Shown: positions 10,103 to 19,335 of the stretch, piece after piece | Numbering within the stretch: position 1 is the stretch's first letter | How the letters are laid out: every line of letters begins with the position of its first letter | Assembly: GCF_016918035.1 (NCBI RefSeq) | Contig: NZ_JAERWK010000003.1 | Coordinates: forward strand, 231,109 to 295,108 | DNA: 64,000 nt | From: Nakamurella leprariae | GTDB taxonomy: Bacteria > Actinomycetota > Actinomycetes > Mycobacteriales > Nakamurellaceae | Direction: 5' to 3' | Notes under the pieces: generated by a model | Told to the model about the DNA's origin: nothing | What the model saw: the letters and a program-made list of their open reading frames with translations, nothing else | The model's database searches: none | Program-made: the position numbers and the translations under genes

Positions 10103-12850
10103 TCATCGGTCCAGCAGCTGCCGGCCGACCAGGTCGGCGAACAGGCCCGGCTCGGCGATCAGCTCGTCGTAGCTGCCCTGCTGCACCACCCGGCCCGCGT
10201 CCAGCACCACGATGCGGTCCGCGTGCCGGATGGTCGAGAGCCGGTGCGCCACCACGATCCTGGTCACCCGAAGCCGGTCGAGCGAGGCCGCCACCTGAGC
10301 CTGGGACACGTTGTCCAGGGCGGAGGTGGCTTCGTCGAGCAGCAGGACGGCCGGCTCCGCGGCCAGCGCCCGGGCCAGCACGATCCGTTGCCGCTGCCCG
10401 CCGGAGAGCGTGCTGGCCCCCTCCACCACCACGGTCTGCAGTCCCATCGGCATGCGCCGGATGTCGTCGGCCACCGCGGCCGCCTCGGCCGCCCGCCAGA
10501 CCTGCTGCTGGGTCATCGGGCGGGAGCCGCGGATGTTGTCGGCCAGGTTGCCCGGGAACAGCGGTGACGACTGCAGCACGGTGCCGATCCGGCGGCGCAC
10601 CTCCCGCACGTCCAACCGGTCGAGGCTGACCCCGTCGTAGGCGACGACGCCCTGCTGTGGCCGCTCGAACCCCAGCAGCAGTCGCACCAGCGTCGACTTG
10701 CCCGACCCGGACGGCCCGACCACCGCGACGAACTCACCGGGACGAACGGTCAGCGAGACACCGCGCAGCACGTCGGGGCCGTCCGGCGTGTACCGGAAGG
10801 TGACCGAGGACAGGTCGACCGCGCCCCGGAGCCGCAGCCCTGCCCCCGACGCGCCGCCCGCCCCCGGTCGTCCACCCGCCCGGTCGTGCACGCTCTCCGG
10901 GACCGCCTCCAGGATCGGCGTCAGCTGCCGCAGCTGCGGACCGACGCCGACCAGCTGGGCCGCCGTGGTGACCAGCGACGACGTCCCGCCCAGCACCTGG
11001 CCCAGGGCCGTGGTGAGCAGGACGTACTGTGCGGCGGTGCCGGGGCCGGTCCCGGACAGGGTGTCCCCACCGGCCAGCACCACACCGGCCGTGATGGCCA
11101 GCGTGCCCAGGGTCTGCCAGGCGGCCAACCCGGTGCTCAGCACCGACGACCAGGTCGCCGACCGGAACGAAGTGTCGGTCAACGGCGCGAACCGGGCCGT
11201 GAGCTGCCGCATGGCCCGCTCCTCCGCCCCGAAGGCGCGGATCCGGGCGATGCCCTGCATCGTCTGCAGCGTCAGGTCGGCCAGCTGCTGCTGCTCGGTG
11301 ACCTGCTGCTGCACCAGCGGCCGCCACCGGCGCACCACCCACCAGAACGCCGCGGCCTGCACCGCCACCACCAGCAGGGTGAGCAGGCCGGCCTGCCAGC
11401 TCTGCAGCAGGATGAGCACCAGGCTGACCAGCACGCTCACCCCGGCCACCGTGGCCGAGACCAGCGAGTCGGCCACCACCTGCCGGAGCGTGTCGACGAC
11501 CGAGGCCCGCATGAGCAGCTCGCCGCTGCCGTGCCGGTTGAAGAACGCGGCGGGCAGGCGCAGCAGCCGGGCCCACACGGCGTCGCCGACCGCGGCGTCG
11601 AGCCGGGTGCGCACCCGGGCCGCGATCCGTCCCTGCAGCAGGGTCAGCACCGCGGTGGCCGCGATGACACCGGTCAGGGCCGCGACGAGAGCGGCCAGCC
11701 GGTCCGGCTGGTTGCCCGGCACGATCGAGCCGAAGATCGCCTCCCCGGCCAACGGCAGCAGCAGCGACGCCAGGCCCGCGACCAGGGCGATCAGCCCGAG
11801 CAGGCCCAGGTCCGGCCGGACCCCGCGGACCGCCAGCCGCCCCAGCGCGCGCCAGCCGGCGCGCTCCGGCAGTTCCGCGATCACGCCGACCGCGGTGGGC
11901 GCCAGCCCGGCCAGATCCTCGTGGGTGAGTCGCCGCTCGACCGCGGCGGTGGGATCGATCAACAGCGTGCCGCGCAGGCGCGGGACCAGCGCGACCGGGC
12001 GGCCGGCCAGCTCGGCCGCGACCGGACCGAGCAGGTTCCGCCGGCAATCCGGGCCGAGGTCGACCGTGCGCACCAGGTGACCGGCGGCCCGGGCCCGGGC
12101 AGTCAGGTCGGTGTGCGCCGGGACCGCGCCCGCCGTCGGCGGATCGGTCCCGACCGGAGCCGGGCCGACCGGCGCCGGGTCCAGCGCGGGCACGGGTGCA
12201 CCGATCCGGGCCAGCACGGCCCGCACCGGGTCCACGACCGCCGCGCCGGTCCGGGCACGCAACCGGGGCACCGCCGCGGCCAGTTCGTCGATGGCCTCGG
12301 CGTCCACCACCGCGGTGCCCCCCGGGGGGAGCGCAGGGGGCCGGCGCCGCAGCTCGGCCCGCCCGGCCTGTCGCTCGACCACGGCCTCGATGAGTTCGTC
12401 GGTGTGCCGGCGGACCCGTTCGACGGACCCCGTCGTCCCGCCCGACGCCGCTGGCTCGGTCGGCTCGGTCGGGTCGGTCGGCTCGGTCGGGTCGATCACC
12501 AGGTCGGCCGCCTCGGCCAGGGCGGCGAACCAGCGCTCCAGGGCGGCCGCGGTGGCCGGATCCCCTGGGTCCGGGTCCGGCAACGGGGTCAGTCGCACAG
12601 TCCCGACCGGGTCCACGACCAGTGCCCGGCCGGTCGGCGGCACCAGCAGGTCCCCGGCGTCCAGCACGGCCACCGCGGGCCGGTCGGCCGGTCGGTCCAG
12701 CGCTGCTTCAGGCGGTGCGCCGACCGGGACCTCCGGAGGCGCCAACCGGACCAACGCCTGGCCGCCGGTGACCAGCAGCCACGCCGAGCCGGCGGCCACC
12801 GTCCTGGTGCCACGGCCTCCGGCGTGGCCGGCGGGCAACACGGCGGTCAC
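10103..12850 (-). CDS. NHLM-type bacteriocin ABC exporter, second subunit (permease-ATPase, no peptidase)
   Basis: 915-aa half-transporter of the kind paired with NHLP-leader peptides. The first 400 or so residues form a divergent, Pro/Ala-rich N-terminal region with no C39 peptidase motif. Then come about six membrane segments (residues 420-650) and an ATPase domain with Walker A VVGPSGSGKST (about residue 710), signature LSGGQRQRI (about 814), Walker B AVLLLDEATSALD and the H-loop VVAHRLST. The GTG at 12850 overlaps the stop of the upstream exporter gene by 4 nt (GTGA), so the two are translationally coupled. It probably forms a heterodimer with that protein to export the NHLP-derived peptides. 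Confidence 0.92.
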   Translation of the reverse strand: MTAVLPAGHAGGRGTRTVAAGSAWLLVTGGQALVRLAPPEVPVGAPPEAALDRPADRPAVAVLDAGDLLVPPTGRALVVDPVGTVRLTPLPDPDPGDPATAAALERWFAALAEAADLVIDPTEPTDPTEPTEPAASGGTTGSVERVRRHTDELIEAVVERQAGRAELRRRPPALPPGGTAVVDAEAIDELAAAVPRLRARTGAAVVDPVRAVLARIGAPVPALDPAPVGPAPVGTDPPTAGAVPAHTDLTARARAAGHLVRTVDLGPDCRRNLLGPVAAELAGRPVALVPRLRGTLLIDPTAAVERRLTHEDLAGLAPTAVGVIAELPERAGWRALGRLAVRGVRPDLGLLGLIALVAGLASLLLPLAGEAIFGSIVPGNQPDRLAALVAALTGVIAATAVLTLLQGRIAARVRTRLDAAVGDAVWARLLRLPAAFFNRHGSGELLMRASVVDTLRQVVADSLVSATVAGVSVLVSLVLILLQSWQAGLLTLLVVAVQAAAFWWVVRRWRPLVQQQVTEQQQLADLTLQTMQGIARIRAFGAEERAMRQLTARFAPLTDTSFRSATWSSVLSTGLAAWQTLGTLAITAGVVLAGGDTLSGTGPGTAAQYVLLTTALGQVLGGTSSLVTTAAQLVGVGPQLRQLTPILEAVPESVHDRAGGRPGAGGASGAGLRLRGAVDLSSVTFRYTPDGPDVLRGVSLTVRPGEFVAVVGPSGSGKSTLVRLLLGFERPQQGVVAYDGVSLDRLDVREVRRRIGTVLQSSPLFPGNLADNIRGSRPMTQQQVWRAAEAAAVADDIRRMPMGLQTVVVEGASTLSGGQRQRIVLARALAAEPAVLLLDEATSALDNVSQAQVAASLDRLRVTRIVVAHRLSTIRHADRIVVLDAGRVVQQGSYDELIAEPGLFADLVGRQLLDR

Positions 12851-15120
12851 GAGCGCACCAGCCGGGCGTAGGCGCCGTCGAGCGCCAGCAGCTCGCCGTG
12901 GGCGCCGCGTTCCACCACGACACCCGCGTCCAGCACCACGATCTCGTCGGCGTCGCGCACCGTGCTGAGCCGGTGGGCCACGATCAGACAGGTGCAGTTG
13001 CGCCGGCGCAGGGCCAGGTCGATGCGCTGCTCGGTCACGGTGTCCAGCGCGCTGGTCGCCTCGTCGAGCACCATCACCGCCGGATCCCGGACCAGCGCCC
13101 GGGCGATCTCCACCCGCTGCCGCTGACCGCCGGACAGCCCCAGACCGCTCGGGCCCAGCAGGCTGTCGTACCCACCGGGTCGGGCGGTGACGACCTCGGT
13201 GAGACCGGCGTCGGCCACGGCCCGGACCACGGCCTCGTCCGGCACGGTCGGATCCCACAGCGTGATGTTGTCGCGGATGCTCGCCTCGAACAGGCACACG
13301 TCCTGGTCCACGAACCCGATGCCGTCGGTGAGCAGCCGACGGTCCCAGTCCGACCGCGGGCGGCCGTCCACCAGCACCCGACCCGCGGTCGGCTGCTGCA
13401 GTCCGGCGACCAGCCGGGCGACGGTGGACTTGCCGCTGCCGCTGGCCCCGACCACGGCGACCCGCGACCCCGGGGCCAGGTCGAGGTCCAGGTCCCGGAT
13501 GAGCGGCGGTTCCAACGGGGCGTACCCGAAATCGACTTGCTGAAGCGTGATCCGGCCACGCACCGGCTCGACCCGGTCCGGCTCGGAACTGTTCCGCTCG
13601 CACCGGTCCCGGACGGTGGCCCCACCGGCGGAGCGGGCCAGCGACGCTGCGATCTCCGGGTCGACCGCGGCCCGGTCGACGTCCTGCAACCGCACCGCGG
13701 TGGCCGACAGCGCCTCCAGTTGACCACCGAGCGCGGCCAGCAGGCTGAGCGGGGCCAGCACACTGCCCATCAGCACCTGGACGGCCAGCAGCCCGCCCAG
13801 CGACAGGTCGGTCTGCATGACCAGTACCGCACCGACGGACAACAGGGCCAGCGTGCCGAGACTGGTGAGCGCGGTGGGGATGACGGTGAGCGGCAGCAGC
13901 GCGAGGTCCTGCCGCTGCCGGACGGCCAGCAGCCGGCTCCGGGCCGCGCTGATGGTCAGCACCGCCTGTTCCTCGCCACCCTGGGCCTTGATCGACTCGA
14001 TCAGGTTGAGCGATCCGGACTGCACCACCGCGGCGTCGATCTGGTCGCGCATCTGCCGGGTGCTCAGGTCCCGCTGCCGTCGCCCCGTCCAGCGCAGCAG
14101 CAGCAGCACGGCCGCGGCGGCCAGCAGCACGATGCCGCCCAGGACCGGGCTGATGACGACGATGACCACCAGGTAGACCACCGCCACGGTGGTGCTCAGC
14201 AGCGCCGAGACCAGGGGCCCCGACAGCAGTCCGGCCACCGCCGTGCCCAGGCCCGCACGGTAGGCGACGTCGCTGGCGGCGCGCTGCCCGAAGAACCGCA
14301 TCGACAGCCTCAGGATGCGCTGGGTCTGGGCGGCGAAGATGCCGCTGGTCAGCGCGGTCCGGAGCCCGTTGATGACCCGTTGCTGCCACCACGTCATGGT
14401 CAGCTGGACGACCGCCGCGGCGGCCATGCCCCCGAGGATGACCGGGAGGTAGCCGGTGCGCCCCCCGACCAGGAAGCCGTCGACGAAGGCCCGCGACAGG
14501 GCCGGCACCGCGAGTCCCGGCACCAGCAGGACCAGGCTGGCCAGCACCACGTGCAGCAGGGCCCACCGGAACGGCTGCAACCGACTCAGCAGGGCCCGGC
14601 GCAGCCCGGGACGTCGGCCGCCCGGCTCGAACTCCGGGCCCGGCGTGCACTCCAGGACGATGCCGGAGAACGACCGGTCGAACTCGGCGTCGTCGACCTC
14701 CCGCGGACCGGACGCCGGGTCGTTGAGGTACCAGGTGCCGCGCTTCCAGCCCTCGACGACCAGGAAGTGGTCCATCCGCCAGAACACGATGAACGGCACC
14801 GTGGTGCGTCGCACCGTGCGCGGCGTGCGCCGGAACGCCTTGACCTGCAGCCCGTACGCCCGTCCGGCCCGCAGCACCGAGCGGGCGTTGCTGCCGTCGC
14901 GCGAGACGCCCACGGCGTCCCGCAGTTCCTCCAGGCCCACCCAGCGCCCGAAGTGGGCCAGCACGATGCCCAGGGCAGCGGCGCCGCACTCGACGGCCTC
15001 CATCTGCAGCACGGTGGGACACCGGACGCGGATCCGCTCCGGCACCGCCGGCTCGGCCGGTGTCGACGCCGGTGCGTCGCCGACGGGCGTCCCGCGGGGC
15101 ACGGTCGCGGCTCGCGTCAT
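12847..15120 (-). CDS. NHLM-type ABC exporter with C39 leader peptidase (peptidase-permease-ATPase)
   Basis: 757-aa bifunctional exporter. Residues 30-160 are a C39 cysteine peptidase that cuts double-glycine leaders: Q39, catalytic C45 (QMEAVECGAAALGIV), H118 (RMDHFLVVEG) and D134 (LNDPASG) are all present. Membrane segments (about 170-450) and an ATPase domain follow, with Walker A VVGASGSGKST near 555, signature LSGGQRQRVEIARAL near 660 and Walker B VMVLDEATSALD. The ATG at 15120 starts 4 nt after the stop of the adaptor gene. It would cleave after ASGG in the four precursors at 19336-20836 and export the cores. Confidence 0.95.
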   Translation of the reverse strand: MTRAATVPRGTPVGDAPASTPAEPAVPERIRVRCPTVLQMEAVECGAAALGIVLAHFGRWVGLEELRDAVGVSRDGSNARSVLRAGRAYGLQVKAFRRTPRTVRRTTVPFIVFWRMDHFLVVEGWKRGTWYLNDPASGPREVDDAEFDRSFSGIVLECTPGPEFEPGGRRPGLRRALLSRLQPFRWALLHVVLASLVLLVPGLAVPALSRAFVDGFLVGGRTGYLPVILGGMAAAAVVQLTMTWWQQRVINGLRTALTSGIFAAQTQRILRLSMRFFGQRAASDVAYRAGLGTAVAGLLSGPLVSALLSTTVAVVYLVVIVVISPVLGGIVLLAAAAVLLLLRWTGRRQRDLSTRQMRDQIDAAVVQSGSLNLIESIKAQGGEEQAVLTISAARSRLLAVRQRQDLALLPLTVIPTALTSLGTLALLSVGAVLVMQTDLSLGGLLAVQVLMGSVLAPLSLLAALGGQLEALSATAVRLQDVDRAAVDPEIAASLARSAGGATVRDRCERNSSEPDRVEPVRGRITLQQVDFGYAPLEPPLIRDLDLDLAPGSRVAVVGASGSGKSTVARLVAGLQQPTAGRVLVDGRPRSDWDRRLLTDGIGFVDQDVCLFEASIRDNITLWDPTVPDEAVVRAVADAGLTEVVTARPGGYDSLLGPSGLGLSGGQRQRVEIARALVRDPAVMVLDEATSALDTVTEQRIDLALRRRNCTCLIVAHRLSTVRDADEIVVLDAGVVVERGAHGELLALDGAYARLVRS

Positions 15121-15124
15121 CGCC

Positions 15125-15997
15125 TCAGCCGCCCAGCAGGTAGCTGAGCGGTTCGCGCGTGCCGAGTTCGATCGATCCGGTCAGCGAGGTCGTCGGCGCG
15201 ACGGCGAACGGCGGCCCGTCGTCCGAGGTCCAGGCGTAGCCGGACGCTGTGTCGGCGCGGATCAGGTCCACCACCACCCGGACGGACCCGACACCGCCCA
15301 ACGAGGCGGCCAGCTGGGTGTTGCCCCCGGCCAGCTGGACGAAGTCGGCCCGGTCGTACGGCAACGGGTCGACCGAGCGCACCGTGCCGCGCAGCTCCCC
15401 CCAGGCGCTGGCGGACACGGTCGACGGGGTGAGCCGCACCGGCATGCCAGGGAGCACCCTGGACCCGGCGGATGGATCGATGAACAGCAACGCCACCGAC
15501 CGCTCGGCCGAGGACAGCAGCTGTCCGACGACGGCACCGGCGGTCAGCGGGGTGCCGACGGCGAGCGGGGTCCGGGCGACCAGGACGCCATCGACCTGGG
15601 CGGTGACGTCGCTGGTGCCCCCGTCGGGGGTCCGGACGGTCAGCAGCCGCTGACCGGCCTGCACGGTCACGCCGGGCATGGTCGGGTCGGCGTCGTCGAT
15701 GGCGGGGACGTCGGCCACCACGCCGCCCGCGGCAGCGGTCACGGCGACCAGACCCTCCGGTGGGAGCAGGATCCCGGCCCCGGCGACCGTGACGGGGGCC
15801 CGGCCGAACACTGCCCAGACCACCGCGGCCACCGCGACCAGACCGACCACGATCAGGGCGAGCCAGGACCGCGGCGGCGCCACGGTCAGACTGCTGTCCA
15901 GCCGTCGTTGCGCGTCCAGTTGCGCGACGGCCTCCGGCCGGAAGAGCCCGCCGGGGGCCGGACCGGTCGGTCCGGGCGACGTGGTGGGGGTCGACAT
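15125..15997 (-). CDS. HlyD-like secretion adaptor of NHLM bacteriocin system
   Basis: 290-aa membrane-fusion-type protein. It has a short cytoplasmic N-terminus rich in Pro and Thr, one membrane segment (residues 44-64), then extracytoplasmic biotinyl-lipoyl-like and beta-barrel segments (GVVADVPAIDDADPTMPGVTVQAGQRLL ... VDGVLVARTPLAVGTPL shows the split hairpin layout, broken by a short insertion). It is first in the export operon and would couple the two ABC subunits to release across the envelope. The ATG at 15997 follows GAGGAAC; the frame is open further upstream, but that part crosses the intergenic promoter region. It is divergent from the LanM-like gene. Confidence 0.85.
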   Translation of the reverse strand: MSTPTTSPGPTGPAPGGLFRPEAVAQLDAQRRLDSSLTVAPPRSWLALIVVGLVAVAAVVWAVFGRAPVTVAGAGILLPPEGLVAVTAAAGGVVADVPAIDDADPTMPGVTVQAGQRLLTVRTPDGGTSDVTAQVDGVLVARTPLAVGTPLTAGAVVGQLLSSAERSVALLFIDPSAGSRVLPGMPVRLTPSTVSASAWGELRGTVRSVDPLPYDRADFVQLAGGNTQLAASLGGVGSVRVVVDLIRADTASGYAWTSDDGPPFAVAPTTSLTGSIELGTREPLSYLLGG

Positions 15998-16085
15998 GGG
16001 TTCCTCTTCGGTGGCCGGGCACGGGGAGGTCGGAACGGCACACTCCCTCAGCGCGACGAGCGCGGCGGGAGGGCCTCGGCAAGAT

Positions 16086-16113
16086 CGTGACACAGCGTTT
16101 AGTCTTCGTCACG
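16086..16113. promoter_or_regulatory. Leaderless lanM-like promoter with inverted-repeat operator candidate
   Basis: TAGTCT (16100-16105) is a -10 box exactly 8 nt before the GTG at 16114, so the transcript is probably leaderless. No good -35 box is visible. CGTGAC (16086-16091) and GTCACG (16108-16113) form an inverted repeat with centres 22 bp apart (two helical turns) that brackets the -10 box and is a candidate repressor or activator site for the divergent cluster promoters. Confidence 0.5.
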
Positions 16114-19077
16114 GTGAGTACGCAAGTGATCGTATCCGAGCCCTCCGGCGAGCGCGCTGATCCCGCCACCGCACCTCCGGCCGACCCGACGATGCCGCCG
16201 TTCGCACCGGTCCTGGCCGCCCTGGTCGAGCCGACCGCGCGACGGCTGGCGCCGCGGTTGCACGACCTGGACCCGGCCGGGGCGGACGCCGCCGTCCGCG
16301 GGTGGGCCGATCTGCTGGCCGGCCGTGTCCACGACCTGCTCCAGGAGGTGCTGGCCGGTGAGTTCACCGCCTGGTGCGCCGTCCGGGGCCCGTTCGCCGG
16401 GACCGGCCCGGCCGCCGAGACCCGCCTGCTGGCGGGGTTCACCGCGCACGTGCTCACCGACGACCCGGCGTGGCTGACTCGCCGGTACCCCGAGGCGGCC
16501 CGACTGGTCGGCGTCCTGGCCGGGCACGCGGCGGCCGCGGCCGTCGAGCTGCACGAGCGCCTGGCTTCGGCGCGGCCGCAGCTGGCGGCCGGCTTCGGCA
16601 TCGCCGCCGACGACCCCCTGGTGGACCTGCGGGCCGGCGCGGGCGACAGCCACCGCGGCGGCCGCACCGTGGTGCTGCTGACCTTCGGCTCGGGCCGCCG
16701 GGTGGTGGCCAAGCCCCGCTCCGTCCGGCCGGAACGAGTGCTCGAGGCGCTGCTGCACGCGGTCGCCCTGGCCGCCGGCGATCCGGGCTGGGACCCGGTC
16801 GTCGCGCTGGACACCGGCAACCTCGCCGACGCCGGCTGGATGGAGTTCGTCGAGGCCCTGCCGGCGACCGCACCGGCCGACGTCGACCGCTTCTTCCGCC
16901 GCGCCGGCATGCTGCTGGCCACGGCGCACGCGATCGGGATGGACGACCTGCACTCCGAGAACGTGATCGCGCGGCGCGACCGGCCCGTGGTCATCGACGC
17001 CGAGACCCTCCTGCCGGCGGTCTGTCTCGGCCGGCCCGGGGCCGGGCTCGATCCGGCGGCCGAGGCCTACCCGGCCACCGTGCTGGGCACCGGGCTGCTC
17101 CCCCGCTGGATCCCGGTGCACCGCCAACGGCTCGAGCGGTCCGGTCACGTCGTCCAGCTCGGCGGGCTAGGCCCGATCGACCTCGGGACCCAGCCCGGAC
17201 TGGCCTGGACCGGCAGCGGCGCCACGCTGCGGCGGGAGGTGGTCGCCGTCCGACGAGCCCGGGGTGGCAACCTGCCGGTACTCGACGATCGGGTGCACAC
17301 CGCCGACGAAGCCCGCGAGCAGGTCGAGGACGGATTCCGGGCGGCGGCGGCCGCCCTGCTGCGGCACCGGAACGCCTGGGAGTCCGCCGGTGGGGTGCTG
17401 GCGGAGCTGCGGGCCACCCGGGTGCGGGTGGTGCCCCGCAACACCGCCACCTACGCCGCGGCGCTCCGGCGGACCACCGGCCGCCGGTTCCTGCGCTCCG
17501 GCGCGGTCCGCACCGCCGGTCTGCAGGACCGTCTCGGCCTGGATGCGGCACCGGCGTCCGCAGCGCTGCGGACGGCCGAGCTGGACGCGCTGCAGCAGCT
17601 GGACGTTCCACTGTTCACGGCGGACCCCGAACGGACGGCGGTGGACACGGCGCACGGGACCGGGGCTGCGGACCCCGGCCACGAGCCCGCCGCGGTGCAG
17701 CTGACCGCAGCGCCCGCGGCCGTGTCCAGGAACCGGCTGGAGGACTGGGACGACCGACACCTGATCCGGCAGACCGAGCTGCTGCGCGCGACCCTGACAG
17801 CCCCGTGGACCGGCGCCCTCCCGGTGGTCGCGGCGCGGCCCGGTCATCGCACGGCCGCGGAGATCGACGGTCGGGTCGCCGATCTCGCCGACGTCATCGA
17901 CGGCGCCGGCGTGACCGCGGCCGGCCGCACGGCGTGGCTGGCCGTGCGCCGGGACCCGCTGACCTCCACCACCGCGGCCGGTCCCGCCGGCTGCGGACTG
18001 CTCGACGGTGGCGCCGGGATCGCCCTGTTCCTGACCGAGGCCGGGCACGCACTGCGCACCGAACGATGGCACGACCGCCGCGACGGCGCGATCACCGCCG
18101 TGCTCGACGGGACGCGGTTCCTGCTCGGTCCGTCCGCACCGGACACCGGGGCGCCGATCGACCTCGGCCTGGACGACGGCATCGGCGGCGTGGTGTGGAC
18201 CCTGGCCCGCATCGCCCGACGCCTGGACACCGCCGACGGACACCGGCTCGTCGGAGCCGCCGCCGACCTGGCGGCCGCCGCGGTGGTCCGGACCGACCTG
18301 AGCCGGGTCCGCGCCGACGCGGCCGGCGGCATCGCCGGCCTGATCACCGGCTTGACCGAGCTCGCCCGCACCACCGCCCTCGCCGTCGCCGCGGACGGGC
18401 CGACCCCCGCGACCGGCTCTGCCGCCGACTCCGGGATCGCCGCGCTGGTCGACACGCTGACCCGGGCGCTGCTGAGCCGCGGCGCCGACGGCGATGACCG
18501 CACGTCCCGGCCCGGGTCGCTCGTCGACGAGGCCGGCATCCTCCGGGCGCTCGCCGGAGCCGCGGAGGTCACACCCGGCCTGCGGGACGAGATCACCGCT
18601 GTCGTGGCGGGTTCCGCGACACGGTGGGGATCGACACCCGCGCGGTCGGCCGGAGCAGTCCCGGACCTGGACACCGCCCGGGCGCTGGTCACCGTCGGCC
18701 ACGCGGCCCGGGCCCTGCACACCGCCCCACCCGGAGCTGTCGCGTCCGGGCAGCCGGCCGCCCCCGCCGAGCACGGCCTGCGGCGGGGTGTGGCCGGCTG
18801 GCTCGACCTGGCCCGCACCACGGCGACCCATCACCCGTCCGGAACCGGGAGCGGATCGGCCCCGGCACCGGTCCACGACCTGACCGCGATGCTGCTCACC
18901 CCGGTCGACCGGCTGCGGTTGATCGGTCCGCAGGTGGCGCCGTGGCTGGTCTGCGGCCTGGGCGACGGGCTGGCCGGCGTCGGGCTCGTCCTGCTGGGTG
19001 ACTCCCTACCGGACGTGGTGGGTCCGCTGCTGGACCCGGCGCAGCCACCGCGGCCGCGTCCTGCGGGTGATCACTGA
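16114..19077 (+). CDS. LanM-like lanthipeptide synthetase with intact dehydratase and degenerate cyclase half
   Basis: 987-aa class II lanthipeptide synthetase-like protein. Residues 1-560 are the kinase-like dehydratase (DUF4135) domain, with K200 (VVAKPRS), the catalytic loop D278-L-H280-x-x-N283 (GMDDLHSENVIARRD) and metal-binding D295-x-E297 (VVIDAETL), so phosphorylation and elimination of Ser/Thr looks possible. Residues 600-980 resemble LanC (LLDGGAGIALF, LDDGIGGVVWTL, GLGDGLAGVGLVLL), but the Trp-Cys-x-Gly and Cys-His-Gly zinc ligands are not there. The only Cys residues in that half are C627 and C947, next to glycine turns. The GTG at 16114 is preferred over 16087 because of the promoter position and because 16087 would add a rare TTA codon. 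Its substrates are probably the four NHLP precursors downstream. Confidence 0.88.
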   Translation: MSTQVIVSEPSGERADPATAPPADPTMPPFAPVLAALVEPTARRLAPRLHDLDPAGADAAVRGWADLLAGRVHDLLQEVLAGEFTAWCAVRGPFAGTGPAAETRLLAGFTAHVLTDDPAWLTRRYPEAARLVGVLAGHAAAAAVELHERLASARPQLAAGFGIAADDPLVDLRAGAGDSHRGGRTVVLLTFGSGRRVVAKPRSVRPERVLEALLHAVALAAGDPGWDPVVALDTGNLADAGWMEFVEALPATAPADVDRFFRRAGMLLATAHAIGMDDLHSENVIARRDRPVVIDAETLLPAVCLGRPGAGLDPAAEAYPATVLGTGLLPRWIPVHRQRLERSGHVVQLGGLGPIDLGTQPGLAWTGSGATLRREVVAVRRARGGNLPVLDDRVHTADEAREQVEDGFRAAAAALLRHRNAWESAGGVLAELRATRVRVVPRNTATYAAALRRTTGRRFLRSGAVRTAGLQDRLGLDAAPASAALRTAELDALQQLDVPLFTADPERTAVDTAHGTGAADPGHEPAAVQLTAAPAAVSRNRLEDWDDRHLIRQTELLRATLTAPWTGALPVVAARPGHRTAAEIDGRVADLADVIDGAGVTAAGRTAWLAVRRDPLTSTTAAGPAGCGLLDGGAGIALFLTEAGHALRTERWHDRRDGAITAVLDGTRFLLGPSAPDTGAPIDLGLDDGIGGVVWTLARIARRLDTADGHRLVGAAADLAAAAVVRTDLSRVRADAAGGIAGLITGLTELARTTALAVAADGPTPATGSAADSGIAALVDTLTRALLSRGADGDDRTSRPGSLVDEAGILRALAGAAEVTPGLRDEITAVVAGSATRWGSTPARSAGAVPDLDTARALVTVGHAARALHTAPPGAVASGQPAAPAEHGLRRGVAGWLDLARTTATHHPSGTGSGSAPAPVHDLTAMLLTPVDRLRLIGPQVAPWLVCGLGDGLAGVGLVLLGDSLPDVVGPLLDPAQPPRPRPAGDH

Positions 19078-19110
19078 GCGACGGAGGGCGACCGCCGACC
19101 GGTGCACTTG

Positions 19111-19157
19111 ATCACTCTTCGTAGTGATTGCGCACGCAGAGTATTGAGTCCTACCGT
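19111..19157 (+). promoter_or_regulatory. Probable promoter of the precursor operon with overlapping inverted repeat
   Basis: TTGCGC (19128-19133) and TACCGT (19152-19157) with 18-bp spacing make a plausible sigma-A promoter, giving an untranslated leader of about 170 nt. ATCACT (19111-19116) and AGTGAT (19123-19128) form a perfect inverted repeat with a 6-nt centre that touches the -35 box, a position suited to a regulator. Apart from this, 19078-19335 has no gene that I can support. Confidence 0.45.
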
Positions 19158-19335
19158 TGCCGATGGGGGGTCGCCCGCAGTCTCCGGCGCCGCATCCCGA
19201 TCGCCACCGGCCAGCATCCGCGTCCGCGACAACCACGGTCCGGCACCACCGTTGACCGACCCGGCGGTCCGGCTCCGATCCGGTCCACCGGAGCCGGCCC
19301 GTCCCAGTCCGTCCCCGTCCGAAGGGCACCCGCAC

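Noticed and set aside
10103..15022. A single 1639-residue open frame on the minus strand covering both exporter genes
   Set aside because: Its first half is a shadow frame of the C39 exporter gene. The real protein starts at the GTG at 12850, which overlaps the upstream stop as GTGA.
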